A DNA stretch of 38,285 bases from Desulfocapsa sp. GTDB lineage: Bacteria; Desulfobacterota; Desulfobulbia; Desulfobulbales; Desulfocapsaceae. The translations under genes and the position numbers were made by a program. The stretch is from contig VMSP01000094.1 of NCBI GenBank assembly GCA_013792135.1, forward strand, positions 1 through 38,285. The letters are read 5' to 3'. Below are positions 15,428 through 24,517 of this stretch, in pieces. Each line of letters opens with the position of its first letter. Within the stretch, counting starts at the first letter, position 1. Below the pieces are notes generated by a model. It did no database searches and was not told the DNA's origin. It saw only the letters and a program-made list of their open reading frames with translations.

Positions 15428-17164
15428 TTATTCAGGATACCAGTCAGCCCCAATCTTCCGCACTACATTAAAACCACCACTCAAGACCTGACTATTTCGC
15501 AGACCAACACTGTCTAGAAAGCTCTGGATCTCAAAGGAACGGGTTCCAGCATCACAGAGGATAATCATGGTCTTATCAGCGGGCAGCTCACGGTATCTGG
15601 CCCGCACTTCATTATAGGGGATTGCCAACCATCGTTCTGACCCAAATTTCTCCACAAAGGGCCCAGTTTCTTTCAGGTGCCTGATATCAAGAGCAATCCA
15701 GTCCGGATGCGTGCTGAAGTCCTCCATCCACTGCAGAAAAGAAATCACGGGAATCTTCCGCAGACGGCCATCACAGATATTATCAGCCACATAAGCCGCG
15801 GCATTGATGGAATCAATTGCCGCAGAGAAAGGCGGCGCATAGGCCATTTCCAGGGTCCCGAAATCGTCAATGGTGGCTCCCGTACCGACAAGAGCTGCAG
15901 CCGCATCAATACGCGCCGAGATACCATCGCCCATTGGCCCGAATCCCTGGAGACCCAGGACCCGCCGTGTCCTCCGATCAAAGACCATCTGGAAAACCAC
16001 GTTATCGACAGTGGGAAAGAAATGAGCTCGGTCGGAAGGAGCAGTCAGGGCCACATCCGCATCATAACCCTCAGCCAGGGCCACATCAAGACTCAAGCCG
16101 GTGGCGCCGATACAGACATCAAAGGCCTTCATGATAAAACTGCCCACCGCCCCCTTGAAGACAGAGGGAATGCCTGCCATGTTATCGCCAACCACCCTTC
16201 CTTCCTTATTGGCAAGGGAACCAAGAGGTGCGTAAAATTTCTTCCCGGAGACCAGATGACGGACCTCAATGCAATCTCCGGCAGCATAGATAAAGGGATC
16301 CGAAGTCTGCATCCGCTCATTGACTACAATCGCACCCATGGGCGAGATCTGCAGTCCGGTATCACGCGCCAGTTCTGATCGGGGACGCACACCTGCGGCC
16401 ATGATCACCAGATCGGCCTCTATGGTGCGGGCAGAAGTGCGGACAGCTGTCACTTTGCCCTCCTCTCCCACAATCTCGGCAGCCCCCTCGCCCAGATGAA
16501 TCGCCACCCCTTTTTCACGCAGGTGGCTGGCCAGCATGGCCGCCATGGGAAAATCAACGATACGGGGCAGGAGTTGCGGCATGAACTCAAACAACGTCGT
16601 CTCCACCCCCCACAAATCAGTCAAGGCTTCTGCCATCTCGACGCCAATGGCGCCGCCACCTATGACTACGGCACGCGACACCTTGCCGCCGGCAATTCTC
16701 TTCTTGATCTCAATGGCCTTATGCAGATTGCTGATGGTGAAAACGCCATCAAGTTCCACACCAGGAATCGGCAACACAAAAGGACGGCTGCCAGTGGCCA
16801 GCATCAGTTTATCATAGGGAATGTCGTATTTCTCCCCTGTCTCCACATGTTCCACATGAACGACCTTGTCCTTGCGGTCAATGGCCAGGGCACGAGTACG
16901 GGTCAGGGCAGCCACCCCTTTGGCATCCAGGAAAAAGGTCTCGTTCCGCACCATATGAAAACTGGTCGAGCGCAGCTCTGATTCATCAGACACGTCACCG
17001 GAAACATAATAAGGAATGCCGCATCCGCCATAGGATATAAGACTGTCCTCATCAATAATAGTCACCTGTGCGTTCTGCATCAAACGCTTAACCCGACACG
17101 CAGCCTTGGGGCCTGCTGCTACCCCTCCAATAATGACAATTTTCTCACCAGCTTTTTCACTCAT
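15428..17164 (-). CDS. CoA-disulfide reductase-like flavoprotein with C-terminal rhodanese domain
   Basis: A 578-residue FAD/NAD(P)H-dependent enzyme. Start ATG 17164 has GGAG 7 bases upstream; the extra 38 residues of the longer frame look non-coding. FAD site GGVAAGPKAA (13-22), single redox Cys48 in SYGGCGIPYY as in CoA-disulfide reductases and NADH oxidases, NAD(P)H site VIGGGAIGVEMAEAL, and FAD-binding AAGDCIEV. The last 100 residues are a rhodanese domain with active-site Cys537 in CDAGTRS. The same two-domain layout is found in NAD(P)H-dependent persulfide or polysulfide reductases (CoADR-Rhd), which reduce sulfane sulfur. This fits a sulfur-metabolising anaerobe; the true substrate is not provable here. 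Confidence 0.88.
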   Translation of the reverse strand: MSEKAGEKIVIIGGVAAGPKAACRVKRLMQNAQVTIIDEDSLISYGGCGIPYYVSGDVSDESELRSTSFHMVRNETFFLDAKGVAALTRTRALAIDRKDKVVHVEHVETGEKYDIPYDKLMLATGSRPFVLPIPGVELDGVFTISNLHKAIEIKKRIAGGKVSRAVVIGGGAIGVEMAEALTDLWGVETTLFEFMPQLLPRIVDFPMAAMLASHLREKGVAIHLGEGAAEIVGEEGKVTAVRTSARTIEADLVIMAAGVRPRSELARDTGLQISPMGAIVVNERMQTSDPFIYAAGDCIEVRHLVSGKKFYAPLGSLANKEGRVVGDNMAGIPSVFKGAVGSFIMKAFDVCIGATGLSLDVALAEGYDADVALTAPSDRAHFFPTVDNVVFQMVFDRRTRRVLGLQGFGPMGDGISARIDAAAALVGTGATIDDFGTLEMAYAPPFSAAIDSINAAAYVADNICDGRLRKIPVISFLQWMEDFSTHPDWIALDIRHLKETGPFVEKFGSERWLAIPYNEVRARYRELPADKTMIILCDAGTRSFEIQSFLDSVGLRNSQVLSGGFNVVRKIGADWYPE

Positions 17165-17303
17165 ACTGTTTCTCCATTTTTCATATCTATTTAATAAAAA
17201 CACCCAATTATAAAAGCGGTTTCTGCACATTTCCGGGGCAGACAGAGCCGAGGAAATGTAGAAAAAAATAATATTCAAGATTCATTGACACGAGCATCAA
17301 CAA

Positions 17304-18854
17304 TCAAACTCCGGGCAAAATAATGGTAAAGGTTGTTCCCTCTCCCTCTTTGCTCTCAACCCCAATGTTTCCATGATGATGCTCGATAATATTCCTGCTT
17401 ATGGCAAGACCAAGACCTGTTCCTCGATTTTTATCACTAAAAAAGGGCTTGAAGATCTGCTCTGCCTTTTCAGCAGACATTCCCTTACCGTTATCACGAA
17501 CAATAATTTTCACGACTCCCGTAGGTCGCTCCTGCGCCGCCCCTGGTTCCTGTATCATTTGGCCATCCTGGGCCATCACCGAACCGACAACTGTTCCTCT
17601 AGTGGTCGAGACCTGCAACACTCCGTGATCATCCATGGCCTGCAGGCCATTCACCACGATATTCAGCAAAGCCCGATAGAACATCTCCTGATCCAGAGCA
17701 ATTGGAGCCAGAAGAGGTTCAAGCTCTGCCCGTAACTCGATATTTTTTTCTCGCGCACTGGGCTCAATAAACTGCAAGGCCTTGCGGACAACAGTATTGA
17801 CATCAACCCTCGACAGCTTAGGTTCCTGAGGTCTTGCAAAATCAAGGAATTCCATGACGATATTATTCAGCCGTGTGGTCTCATCTACAATAATGCTGGC
17901 CAATTGCTCATTCCCCGGAGCCACCTTTTTAATTCTCTTTTCCAGAAGTTCAGCCGTACTTCTGATAATACCCAAGGGACTTTTGATCTCATGGGACACG
18001 GTGGCCACCATCGTTCCCAGATGAGCAAGCCGTTCTGACTGGTTCAATTTTTCTTCCAGACGAAGCCGTTCCGTGGCCCGAATTTCCATGAGCCGGTCAC
18101 CACGACTGACAATGGTACGAAGAACAATAAACAATACCGCCATAATAATGCTGGAAACCAGGATAATCCGTCCCTGCAATTCGATTATGGCACCATATTC
18201 CTTGGAAAGATCCTGGGTAATCTCTATAACCCCCATGATCTGTGGACTGGCAGTCGTGCTGTTACTGACCTGACGAAAGGGGATATAGGTCTTGAGCTGA
18301 CATTGAACTGATGGCGCCCCAGGGATCAGATTCCAGAGGGAGCCACTGAAAACAATCTGAGAAATGGGGTTATTTTTCAAGGCCTTCTGATATTCAACTC
18401 CTCCCACATCCTTCTTGCCTACGAGCTCAGGACGGGTCGAATACGAAATAATATTGATACTGGAATCATAGATGGTAACCGATTCAGTTTTAAGCCCCTG
18501 AGTGGCATTTTTAACGATACGATCCAACATCTCAAACTGATCCGGATGACTGAGGGCAATTTTACCGAAACGAACTACAGTCGGCAGGACAAAGCTACGA
18601 AAAACCTGTTGATTCAGATTTTCCGCCAGCAGGAGTGAATACTCCTCACTCTGCTCCAGCATAATCTTTCGGGCATGATTAGAGATAACCCAGGAGAGGA
18701 TCAGGGTAAAGACAAGAATAACCCCAAGACTGGTGAAAGAAAAATACTTAACTAGTTGGAAGGGACGTAAACCAGCCTGTACATCCTCCCGCCGCAGTTT
18801 TTTTTTCACTGCCAGTGAGATCATCTTCCCAGATGAACTTTCTTGATCAACCAT
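17304..18854 (-). CDS. membrane sensor histidine kinase, NtrB-like core
   Basis: A 516-residue two-pass sensor kinase. Start ATG 18854 has GGTGG about 8 bases upstream. TM1 lies near residues 35-58 (SLGVILVFTLILSWVI) and TM2 near 220-245; the 165-residue loop between them is extracytoplasmic and resembles a dCache/PAS-like sensor (SVTIYDSSINIISYS, a FGKIAL start). The kinase core has H-box VSHEIKSPLG, N-box NIVVNGLQAM, G1 DNGKGM, F-box FKPFFSDK and G2 GTGLGLAISRN. The C-terminal type is that of NtrB/ZraS kinases, which often partner sigma54 activators. No partner regulator adjoins it. It follows the radical SAM gene by 89 bases, possibly co-transcribed. Confidence 0.9.
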   Translation of the reverse strand: MVDQESSSGKMISLAVKKKLRREDVQAGLRPFQLVKYFSFTSLGVILVFTLILSWVISNHARKIMLEQSEEYSLLLAENLNQQVFRSFVLPTVVRFGKIALSHPDQFEMLDRIVKNATQGLKTESVTIYDSSINIISYSTRPELVGKKDVGGVEYQKALKNNPISQIVFSGSLWNLIPGAPSVQCQLKTYIPFRQVSNSTTASPQIMGVIEITQDLSKEYGAIIELQGRIILVSSIIMAVLFIVLRTIVSRGDRLMEIRATERLRLEEKLNQSERLAHLGTMVATVSHEIKSPLGIIRSTAELLEKRIKKVAPGNEQLASIIVDETTRLNNIVMEFLDFARPQEPKLSRVDVNTVVRKALQFIEPSAREKNIELRAELEPLLAPIALDQEMFYRALLNIVVNGLQAMDDHGVLQVSTTRGTVVGSVMAQDGQMIQEPGAAQERPTGVVKIIVRDNGKGMSAEKAEQIFKPFFSDKNRGTGLGLAISRNIIEHHHGNIGVESKEGEGTTFTIILPGV

Positions 18855-18943
18855 GATGTTTCCACCATAAAACATCCAATGATTCAGTCAGGCAGTAAAA
18901 ACAAACCTGCAATACTCTGGAGAGAGTCACATGCAGGCCGCCA

Positions 18944-20695
18944 TCAATCATCACACACCCCACAACGCCTGCAAACTCCGGTATCACAGGCCATTGTGGA
19001 TTTTTCCGCAAAGGCCTTCATGTATTCATCCCATAGATATTGCTGTTTAATCCCGTGATCAACGATACTCCAGGGTAAAGGTTCATCACACCCATATCCA
19101 CGTATGGCAAACTGTTCAGCCTGCAGATGGTTCTTGCGCATTGCCTGTTTCCATGAGAGCCCCTCTGCTGCCATATCAAACAAAACCGGGGCCAATCTAC
19201 GATCCCCTCGCGCCAGTACCGCCTGAAAGAGGACATTTTCCGGTTTATCAGAAGTCATACGAACATTGGCCTCTTTTTTTAGTCCACTTTGTAAAAATTT
19301 GATCTTTTCTTTCAAAGACCGGACAGCGTCTGCCCCATCACGTGTTTCTCCTGGCGGCAGACGCTCACTCACCCCAAAGGGATGAAACTGAAACGGAGTA
19401 CATGGTTTGGGGGTGAAACTGTTAACAGACAGGGTAATTTCACAAAGCCGCCCCCGCTCCCGCCCTATGGGCTGGATTCGCTCCTTGATTCTGCGAATAA
19501 GCGCCAGCATCTCTTCGAGATCGTCCTGAGTCTCCGTGGGCAGGCCAATCATCAGATACATCTTCAATTTATAAAGACCAGCACGGGCCAGAGATTCCGC
19601 CGCCGCCAGCAGGTCGTCAGTGGTTAATCCCTTATTGATCACCCGGCGTAAACGCTCTGAAGCCCCATCGGGCGCAATGGCCACACTCTTGAGCTGGCTT
19701 TTTTCAAGAAGACTCAACAATGGCCCCGATATTCTGTCAGCCCGAAGAGACGAAAATGCAAGTGAACAACCACTTTCAAGAAGGTAGCAGGAGAGAATAG
19801 TCAAGGAATCATGATCAGCCATCTCCATCCCCAACAGTCCAATACGATTTACCGAATCGGGACGCTCAGCCAGACCACTCAGTACGGCATCGACATCCCA
19901 CAGTCGAGGCGGCCGATAGATGAAACCTGCAGCACAGAATCGACACCCCCTTGAACAGCCCCGTCCAAGCTCGGTGAGATAAAGATCAGAAAACTCCGCA
20001 TTCGGGGTCAGAAGCTGAGAGTGTGCTGCTTGGTCACAGGTTCGGGTCGTCACTTTTTGAATACGCTGCGGCAAGCCAGGTGCTGGAGTATGTCCGGCAA
20101 ATAAACCCTTCTGAGTATATCGCGGGGTATAGAGGGCAGGAGCATAGCAGCCAGGAAAGGCAAGGCTGATCTCTTTTAACAGGTCAGCACGTCTCTCATC
20201 TTTCATATGAACAGCGAGGAAAGAGACCAGAGAAGCCAGGACTGGCTCTGCCTCGCCAAGGACGAAGAGGTCAACAAAGGGAGCCAGAGGTTCGGGATTC
20301 ATAAAGGTGGCGACACCTCCACAAACGACCAGTGGTTGTGAAGCACAAACTTTATCTTCCCGATTTTCAGCAAAAGGAGGGAGAGATCCGGCAAGAAGAA
20401 GCCGAACAAGGTTTAGATAATCATGTTCAAAACTGATGGAGAAAAAAACCAGGGGGAAGTTATCAAGGGTACGCCCGGACTCCAACGATCGCAGAGGGTC
20501 ATCTGTTCCGGAAAAGAAAAAACGTTCACAGACAATCCCTTCCATTTCCCCCAGCAGGGCATAGACCAGTTGAAATCCAAGGCTGGACATGCCAACAGAA
20601 TAGGAATTGGGATAAATCAGGGCAATTGGCAACTGCCCTGTCCATTTCTTTAAATAGCTCCCTCTTTCCAGATCAAGTAGTGAGCGACGATCCAT
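18944..20695 (-). CDS. B12-binding-type radical SAM protein (TIGR03960-like)
   Basis: A 583-residue protein. The N-terminal part (ALIYPNSYSVGMSSLGFQ to GEAEPVLASLVSF) resembles the cobalamin-binding-like Rossmann domain of class B radical SAM enzymes. The radical SAM cluster motif is CSRGCRFCAAGF, with GLPTETQDDLEEM downstream. It ends in a Cys-rich tail CDTGVCRRCGVCDD, typical of the TIGR03960 group, which often precedes or is fused to a DUF2344 module; that module is absent here. The substrate is unknown. It lies 111 bases after ftsZ and may be the tail of the dcw transcript. The ATG at 20695 has no strong ribosome binding site. Confidence 0.85.
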   Translation of the reverse strand: MDRRSLLDLERGSYLKKWTGQLPIALIYPNSYSVGMSSLGFQLVYALLGEMEGIVCERFFFSGTDDPLRSLESGRTLDNFPLVFFSISFEHDYLNLVRLLLAGSLPPFAENREDKVCASQPLVVCGGVATFMNPEPLAPFVDLFVLGEAEPVLASLVSFLAVHMKDERRADLLKEISLAFPGCYAPALYTPRYTQKGLFAGHTPAPGLPQRIQKVTTRTCDQAAHSQLLTPNAEFSDLYLTELGRGCSRGCRFCAAGFIYRPPRLWDVDAVLSGLAERPDSVNRIGLLGMEMADHDSLTILSCYLLESGCSLAFSSLRADRISGPLLSLLEKSQLKSVAIAPDGASERLRRVINKGLTTDDLLAAAESLARAGLYKLKMYLMIGLPTETQDDLEEMLALIRRIKERIQPIGRERGRLCEITLSVNSFTPKPCTPFQFHPFGVSERLPPGETRDGADAVRSLKEKIKFLQSGLKKEANVRMTSDKPENVLFQAVLARGDRRLAPVLFDMAAEGLSWKQAMRKNHLQAEQFAIRGYGCDEPLPWSIVDHGIKQQYLWDEYMKAFAEKSTMACDTGVCRRCGVCDD

Positions 20696-20720
20696 ATCAG
20701 GGAATAAGGTACAGACTGCC

Positions 20721-20753
20721 GGTTGCAGGGTAACTATCGAATTCCCTGCAACC
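20721..20753. repeat. 10-bp inverted repeat between ftsZ and the radical SAM gene
   Basis: GGTTGCAGGG (20721-20730) and CCCTGCAACC (20744-20753) are perfect reverse complements with a 13-base loop. There is no T run on the minus strand, so it may be a weak attenuator or 3' structure after ftsZ rather than a full terminator. Confidence 0.5.
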
Positions 20754-20765
20754 TGTTACCTCTCT

Positions 20766-20795
20766 CCTGTCACCTGTATCCTGTAATCGTCCTGT
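20766..20795. repeat. short degenerate tandem repeat, 7-bp CCTGTNN
   Basis: CCTGT recurs at 20766, 20773, 20780 and 20791 (and at 20752), giving three adjacent 7-bp units CCTGTCA, CCTGTAT, CCTGTAA. It lies immediately downstream of the ftsZ stop codon. It is too short and degenerate to call a variable locus with certainty. Confidence 0.4.
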
Positions 20796-20806
20796 CACCG
20801 GTCTCC

Positions 20807-22033
20807 TCAATTTGCCTTTTTCCGAAGATACGTTGGAGTCTCCAGATAATCCTCATTCCAGGGCCGCGATTCCTTTTGACTGCGTCCCACCTCTTTACGG
20901 GACGAGGAAACACCAAGGTTATCAAAACCTTCAAAATTAGATTGCAGCAGAGGAGTGACAAAGGTTGGCCGCGGGTTGGCTGGAGCCGGTGCAACAGGGG
21001 TCTCCTGCGTGGCTGCAATTTTCACTGTCTTACGTGGTTCATCCATCAGAGTGATCGGCTCATTTTTCTTGACCACATTACCTATTCCCGTCGCGATAAC
21101 AGTAACACGCAATTCATCACCAAGGGTTTCATCGTAAAGTACACCCAGAACAACCTTGGCATCCTCATCCACCTTACTTTGAATGAGAGCCGATACCTCC
21201 ATATATTCAGCCAGAGTTAAACTCTCTTGTGTTGCCGAAATATTAATAATTAAGCCGCGGGCGCCATCTATCCCCACATCTTCAAGGAGCTGATTGTCAA
21301 TAGCCCGTTTGGCCGCCTCGGTTGCCCTGTTTTCACCAACGGCTGCGCCGGATCCCATGATGGCAGGCCCCACTTCTCGCATGACCGTGCGCAGATCTGC
21401 AAAATCAGCATTAATCATTCCCGGCACATTGATCAGGTCGGTGATCCCCTTAACCGCCTGCAACAGAACAAGATCGGCCATGACGAGCATATCGGCAAGC
21501 CTGGTATTTTTCTGCATCAGAGAGAGAAGCCGATCATTGGGAACGGTAATGATCGTATCCGCATATTTCCGCAGTTCTTCCCAACCTGCTTCGGCATTGC
21601 GCATGCGGGACTTACCTTCAAAATGAAACGGTTTGGTCACCACTGCTACAGTGAGTGCACCCATTTCCTTACTCACTTTGGCTACAACGGGGGCAGCACC
21701 TGTTCCGGTACCACCACCAAGCCCGGCTGCGACAAAAACCATGTCGCTACCCTTCAGAACCTTCTTAAGTTCCTCGAGTGATTCATGAGCAGCCTGGGCA
21801 CCGATATCCGGATCAGTGCCTGCACCCAACCCTTTGGTGATACTGGGCCCGATCTGCAGACAGATATCCGCAAGCGACTGGTTCAGGGCCTGCTTATCCG
21901 TATTGGCTACAATAAACTCAACACCCTGCAGCTTATTGTTGACCATGGTGTTGATGGCATTCCCACCGCCACCGCCGACACCAATAACCTTTACCACTGC
22001 AACCCCTTCTGTTTCCGCCATTCTAAACGGCAT
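20807..22033 (-). CDS. ftsZ: cell division GTPase FtsZ
   Basis: A 408-residue bacterial tubulin that polymerises into the Z-ring. Start ATG 22033 follows GGGGTGAG; a second in-frame ATG 4 codons later is possible. GTP-binding landmarks: [12 protein letters not shown] near residue 20, tubulin signature [13 protein letters not shown]7 loop [11 protein letters not shown]. After a roughly 65-residue variable linker (Pro/Ala-rich) it ends in [14 protein letters not shown], the conserved C-terminal peptide that binds FtsA. It is last in the dcw cluster, 116 bases after ftsA. No unusual residues are seen. Confidence 0.97.
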   Translation of the reverse strand: MPFRMAETEGVAVVKVIGVGGGGGNAINTMVNNKLQGVEFIVANTDKQALNQSLADICLQIGPSITKGLGAGTDPDIGAQAAHESLEELKKVLKGSDMVFVAAGLGGGTGTGAAPVVAKVSKEMGALTVAVVTKPFHFEGKSRMRNAEAGWEELRKYADTIITVPNDRLLSLMQKNTRLADMLVMADLVLLQAVKGITDLINVPGMINADFADLRTVMREVGPAIMGSGAAVGENRATEAAKRAIDNQLLEDVGIDGARGLIINISATQESLTLAEYMEVSALIQSKVDEDAKVVLGVLYDETLGDELRVTVIATGIGNVVKKNEPITLMDEPRKTVKIAATQETPVAPAPANPRPTFVTPLLQSNFEGFDNLGVSSSRKEVGRSQKESRPWNEDYLETPTYLRKKAN

Positions 22034-22149
22034 AATCTCACCCCTGAGTACGATTTGCCAAAGCCCCCTGCTTGCGGGCCTGTTAATAACAATATCACCA
22101 GATAGAATATAGCACCTGCTGACACTCGCTTAAACAAAAATAATCAGAA

Positions 22150-23421
22150 TCACATGATTTTTTTCATCAACATCTTCATGCGCCCGAACATTGAAGAGTC
22201 ACCGCTTATTCTCTGCACCCGATGCTTACGGCCATACATGACCAGACCGACAGCAGTTGTGCAGCGCGGGGTATGAACCTCTTCTACACGCCCTCCAATC
22301 TTCACCGGATACCCGATTCGTACCGGCAGATCAAATATCTGTTCGGCAAGGTCCACCAGATTGGCAAGCAAAGCTGTTCCACCAGTAATTACTACCCCGC
22401 CGTGGATCTTATTTTTTTTCCCGGAGTGAATAAGTTCCTGGTTAACCATCTCCAGGATTTCCACAATACGGGCCTGCAAAATATCCACCAGAACCTTCTG
22501 GGTCACCTTACGTGGTTCCCTATCGCCTACGGTCGGCACATCAACCACGTGATTCGGTTTGATCAATGAGGCGATAGCACTGCCATAATCCTCCTTTAAG
22601 CGCTCAGCCTCCTGGAGTGGTGTCCGCAATCCCACCGACAGGTCGTTGGTCAGGTTATGTCCACCAAGCCCTATCTCACAGGTGTGCCTGATAGTCCCGT
22701 CGCAGAAAACCGCAAGATCCGTGGTGCCACCCCCGATGTCAACAAGGGCCACCCCCAGCTCCATCTCATCGGCACTGAGTACGGCATAGGCTGAGGCGAT
22801 GGATTCCAGCACCATATCCAACACCTCCAGACCTGCCTTCCGACAACAGGTATAGAGATTATGCACGGCGGCCATGTCAGCGGTAACAATGTGTACATTG
22901 GTAACGAGACGAACCCCGGTCATTCCCAAGGGGTTCTGAATCCCAGTATGATCATCCACCATATACTCCTGAGGCAGGACATGGATAATCTGCTGATTTT
23001 CTGAGATCTTCACGGTCTTGGCCGCCACAATCACATCTTCGACATCAGCCTCTTTGATCTCCCTGCCGTTAATGGCCAGGATTCCGGGACTGTTGAACCC
23101 TTTAATGTGATTTCCGGCAATCCCCACATAAACAGTATGCAGTTCGCATCCGGCCGCCTCTTCCGCCTGTTCCACGGCCTGCCGAATAGATTTGACGGTG
23201 GACTCGATATTGACCACAATCCCTTTTTTCAATCCCACCGAGGGCGCAGTACCCACACCTATGATATCCACCCCATCATCGAAGACCTCTCCCACGACGC
23301 AGCATATCTTCGTGGTTCCAATATCGAGCCCAGCCACGACCTCACCTGGCGCCCGTTTTTCACAAGCCTGCTCCTCTTCAACCACTGGTTCTATATCATT
23401 CATTTCATTTATTTCACTCAT
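22150..23421 (-). CDS. ftsA: cell division protein FtsA
   Basis: A 423-residue actin-like ATPase that tethers FtsZ to the membrane and signals to later division proteins. Phosphate-1 motif GLDIGTTKICCVVGE near residue 30, VDIGGGTTDLAVF as phosphate-2, and VVITGGTALLANL as the adenosine motif. The C-terminus, RMKMLMKKIM, is an amphipathic membrane-targeting helix as in other FtsA proteins. The N-terminus has an acidic extension of about 25 residues. Start ATG 23421 lies 6 bases after the ftsQ stop; ribosome binding is weak, suggesting coupled translation. Confidence 0.96.
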   Translation of the reverse strand: MSEINEMNDIEPVVEEEQACEKRAPGEVVAGLDIGTTKICCVVGEVFDDGVDIIGVGTAPSVGLKKGIVVNIESTVKSIRQAVEQAEEAAGCELHTVYVGIAGNHIKGFNSPGILAINGREIKEADVEDVIVAAKTVKISENQQIIHVLPQEYMVDDHTGIQNPLGMTGVRLVTNVHIVTADMAAVHNLYTCCRKAGLEVLDMVLESIASAYAVLSADEMELGVALVDIGGGTTDLAVFCDGTIRHTCEIGLGGHNLTNDLSVGLRTPLQEAERLKEDYGSAIASLIKPNHVVDVPTVGDREPRKVTQKVLVDILQARIVEILEMVNQELIHSGKKNKIHGGVVITGGTALLANLVDLAEQIFDLPVRIGYPVKIGGRVEEVHTPRCTTAVGLVMYGRKHRVQRISGDSSMFGRMKMLMKKIM

Positions 23422-23427
23422 CAGTTT

Positions 23428-24480
23428 TCAACCCGATCCGCTGTGTGCCACCAGCACCTTATTCTCCAAATAATCCATACGGATATACGCAACATCTGCA
23501 ATGGTCATTCCCTGCTCTGTTTCTTTATACAAAACCTCCAGCACCCTTTTTAAACGACTGTATTTCGTTCTGATAGCACCTACACCAAAATAAATGGGAA
23601 AGGGGTAATCAGCCAGATAGATGGTCATCCCCGCATCACGGTCAACATGAATCTCAGAGAGATTCTGGAGCGGAAGATTAGGATTATTCTGTCTGACAAG
23701 TTTGAGCAAGGCTAATGCCTCACTGATCCTCTCCGACCGACCGCCATCGCCGCCCCCACCATCCTTGGCTCCCACACCATTAGGCCTTCTCTGACCGATA
23801 TTTCCCTTTGTTTCCAGGCCGGTTATAACCGGAAGGTCCATATCCTGTCCAGGATCAACCGGCGCAAAAACAACCCCGTTCTTATCCATATAAAAAAACT
23901 GCCTGCCGCCAGGGACATCCTGAGTTATCAAGGCTTCAGGTACATATTCCTTAATATAAACTACCACCACATCGGGCCAGTCACGCGTAACCTCTACCGC
24001 CGCTATCCATGGATGCGATCTGAGAATGGCCGCGATATGTTCCGGATTAAGCCTGACCAGACTGGCCTGATACCTGATGCCGGTAAGTTCTCGAATCATG
24101 GCCGGAGAGGTCTGCCGACAACCGCTAATGCTAATTTCCTGTATCTTGAAAATGTTCATGCCTGACACAGCACTCATCAACGGTGAATAAAGCACAAAAC
24201 TTAACAATACAACAAAAGCCAGAAGACATACCGGTATCAATCCCCTCGGAGTCCTCCTTTGTGCCACAACAGGTACCCGCTTCAAGCCCTTACTTCTGGC
24301 CGATCTCTTAAACAGCGATCGTATCCTGCTGATGATTCCGCCACGTTTCTGATGTTGAGCAGCAGACCTTGAGGTAAATACAGGTTGATTCCCACGGCCC
24401 GCAATTCCACTACGAACACTTCTGTTGCCCTTCTTAGGTAAGCGAAAGAGAGAGCCTATGTTTTTCAGAGAGTTCAACAC
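23428..24480 (-). CDS. ftsQ: cell division protein FtsQ/DivIB
   Basis: A 350-residue bitopic divisome protein. A basic cytoplasmic tail of about 80 residues leads to TM near 83-105 (PVCLLAFVVLLSFVLY), then a POTRA domain (FKIQEISISGCRQTSPAMI, LRSHPWIAAVEVTRDWPD) and a beta domain (QFFYMDKNGVVFAP, LPVITGLE). A Gly/Asp-rich insert (GAKDGGGGDGG) interrupts the beta domain. Start is GTG 24480, with no strong ribosome binding site. FtsQ normally links FtsL and FtsB; here it lies between murB and ftsA, and no ddl gene is present between them. Confidence 0.92.
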   Translation of the reverse strand: MLNSLKNIGSLFRLPKKGNRSVRSGIAGRGNQPVFTSRSAAQHQKRGGIISRIRSLFKRSARSKGLKRVPVVAQRRTPRGLIPVCLLAFVVLLSFVLYSPLMSAVSGMNIFKIQEISISGCRQTSPAMIRELTGIRYQASLVRLNPEHIAAILRSHPWIAAVEVTRDWPDVVVVYIKEYVPEALITQDVPGGRQFFYMDKNGVVFAPVDPGQDMDLPVITGLETKGNIGQRRPNGVGAKDGGGGDGGRSERISEALALLKLVRQNNPNLPLQNLSEIHVDRDAGMTIYLADYPFPIYFGVGAIRTKYSRLKRVLEVLYKETEQGMTIADVAYIRMDYLENKVLVAHSGSG

Positions 24481-24517
24481 TTTTTTTTAAAGCCCTTCAC
24501 CATACGTCAACAAATAT

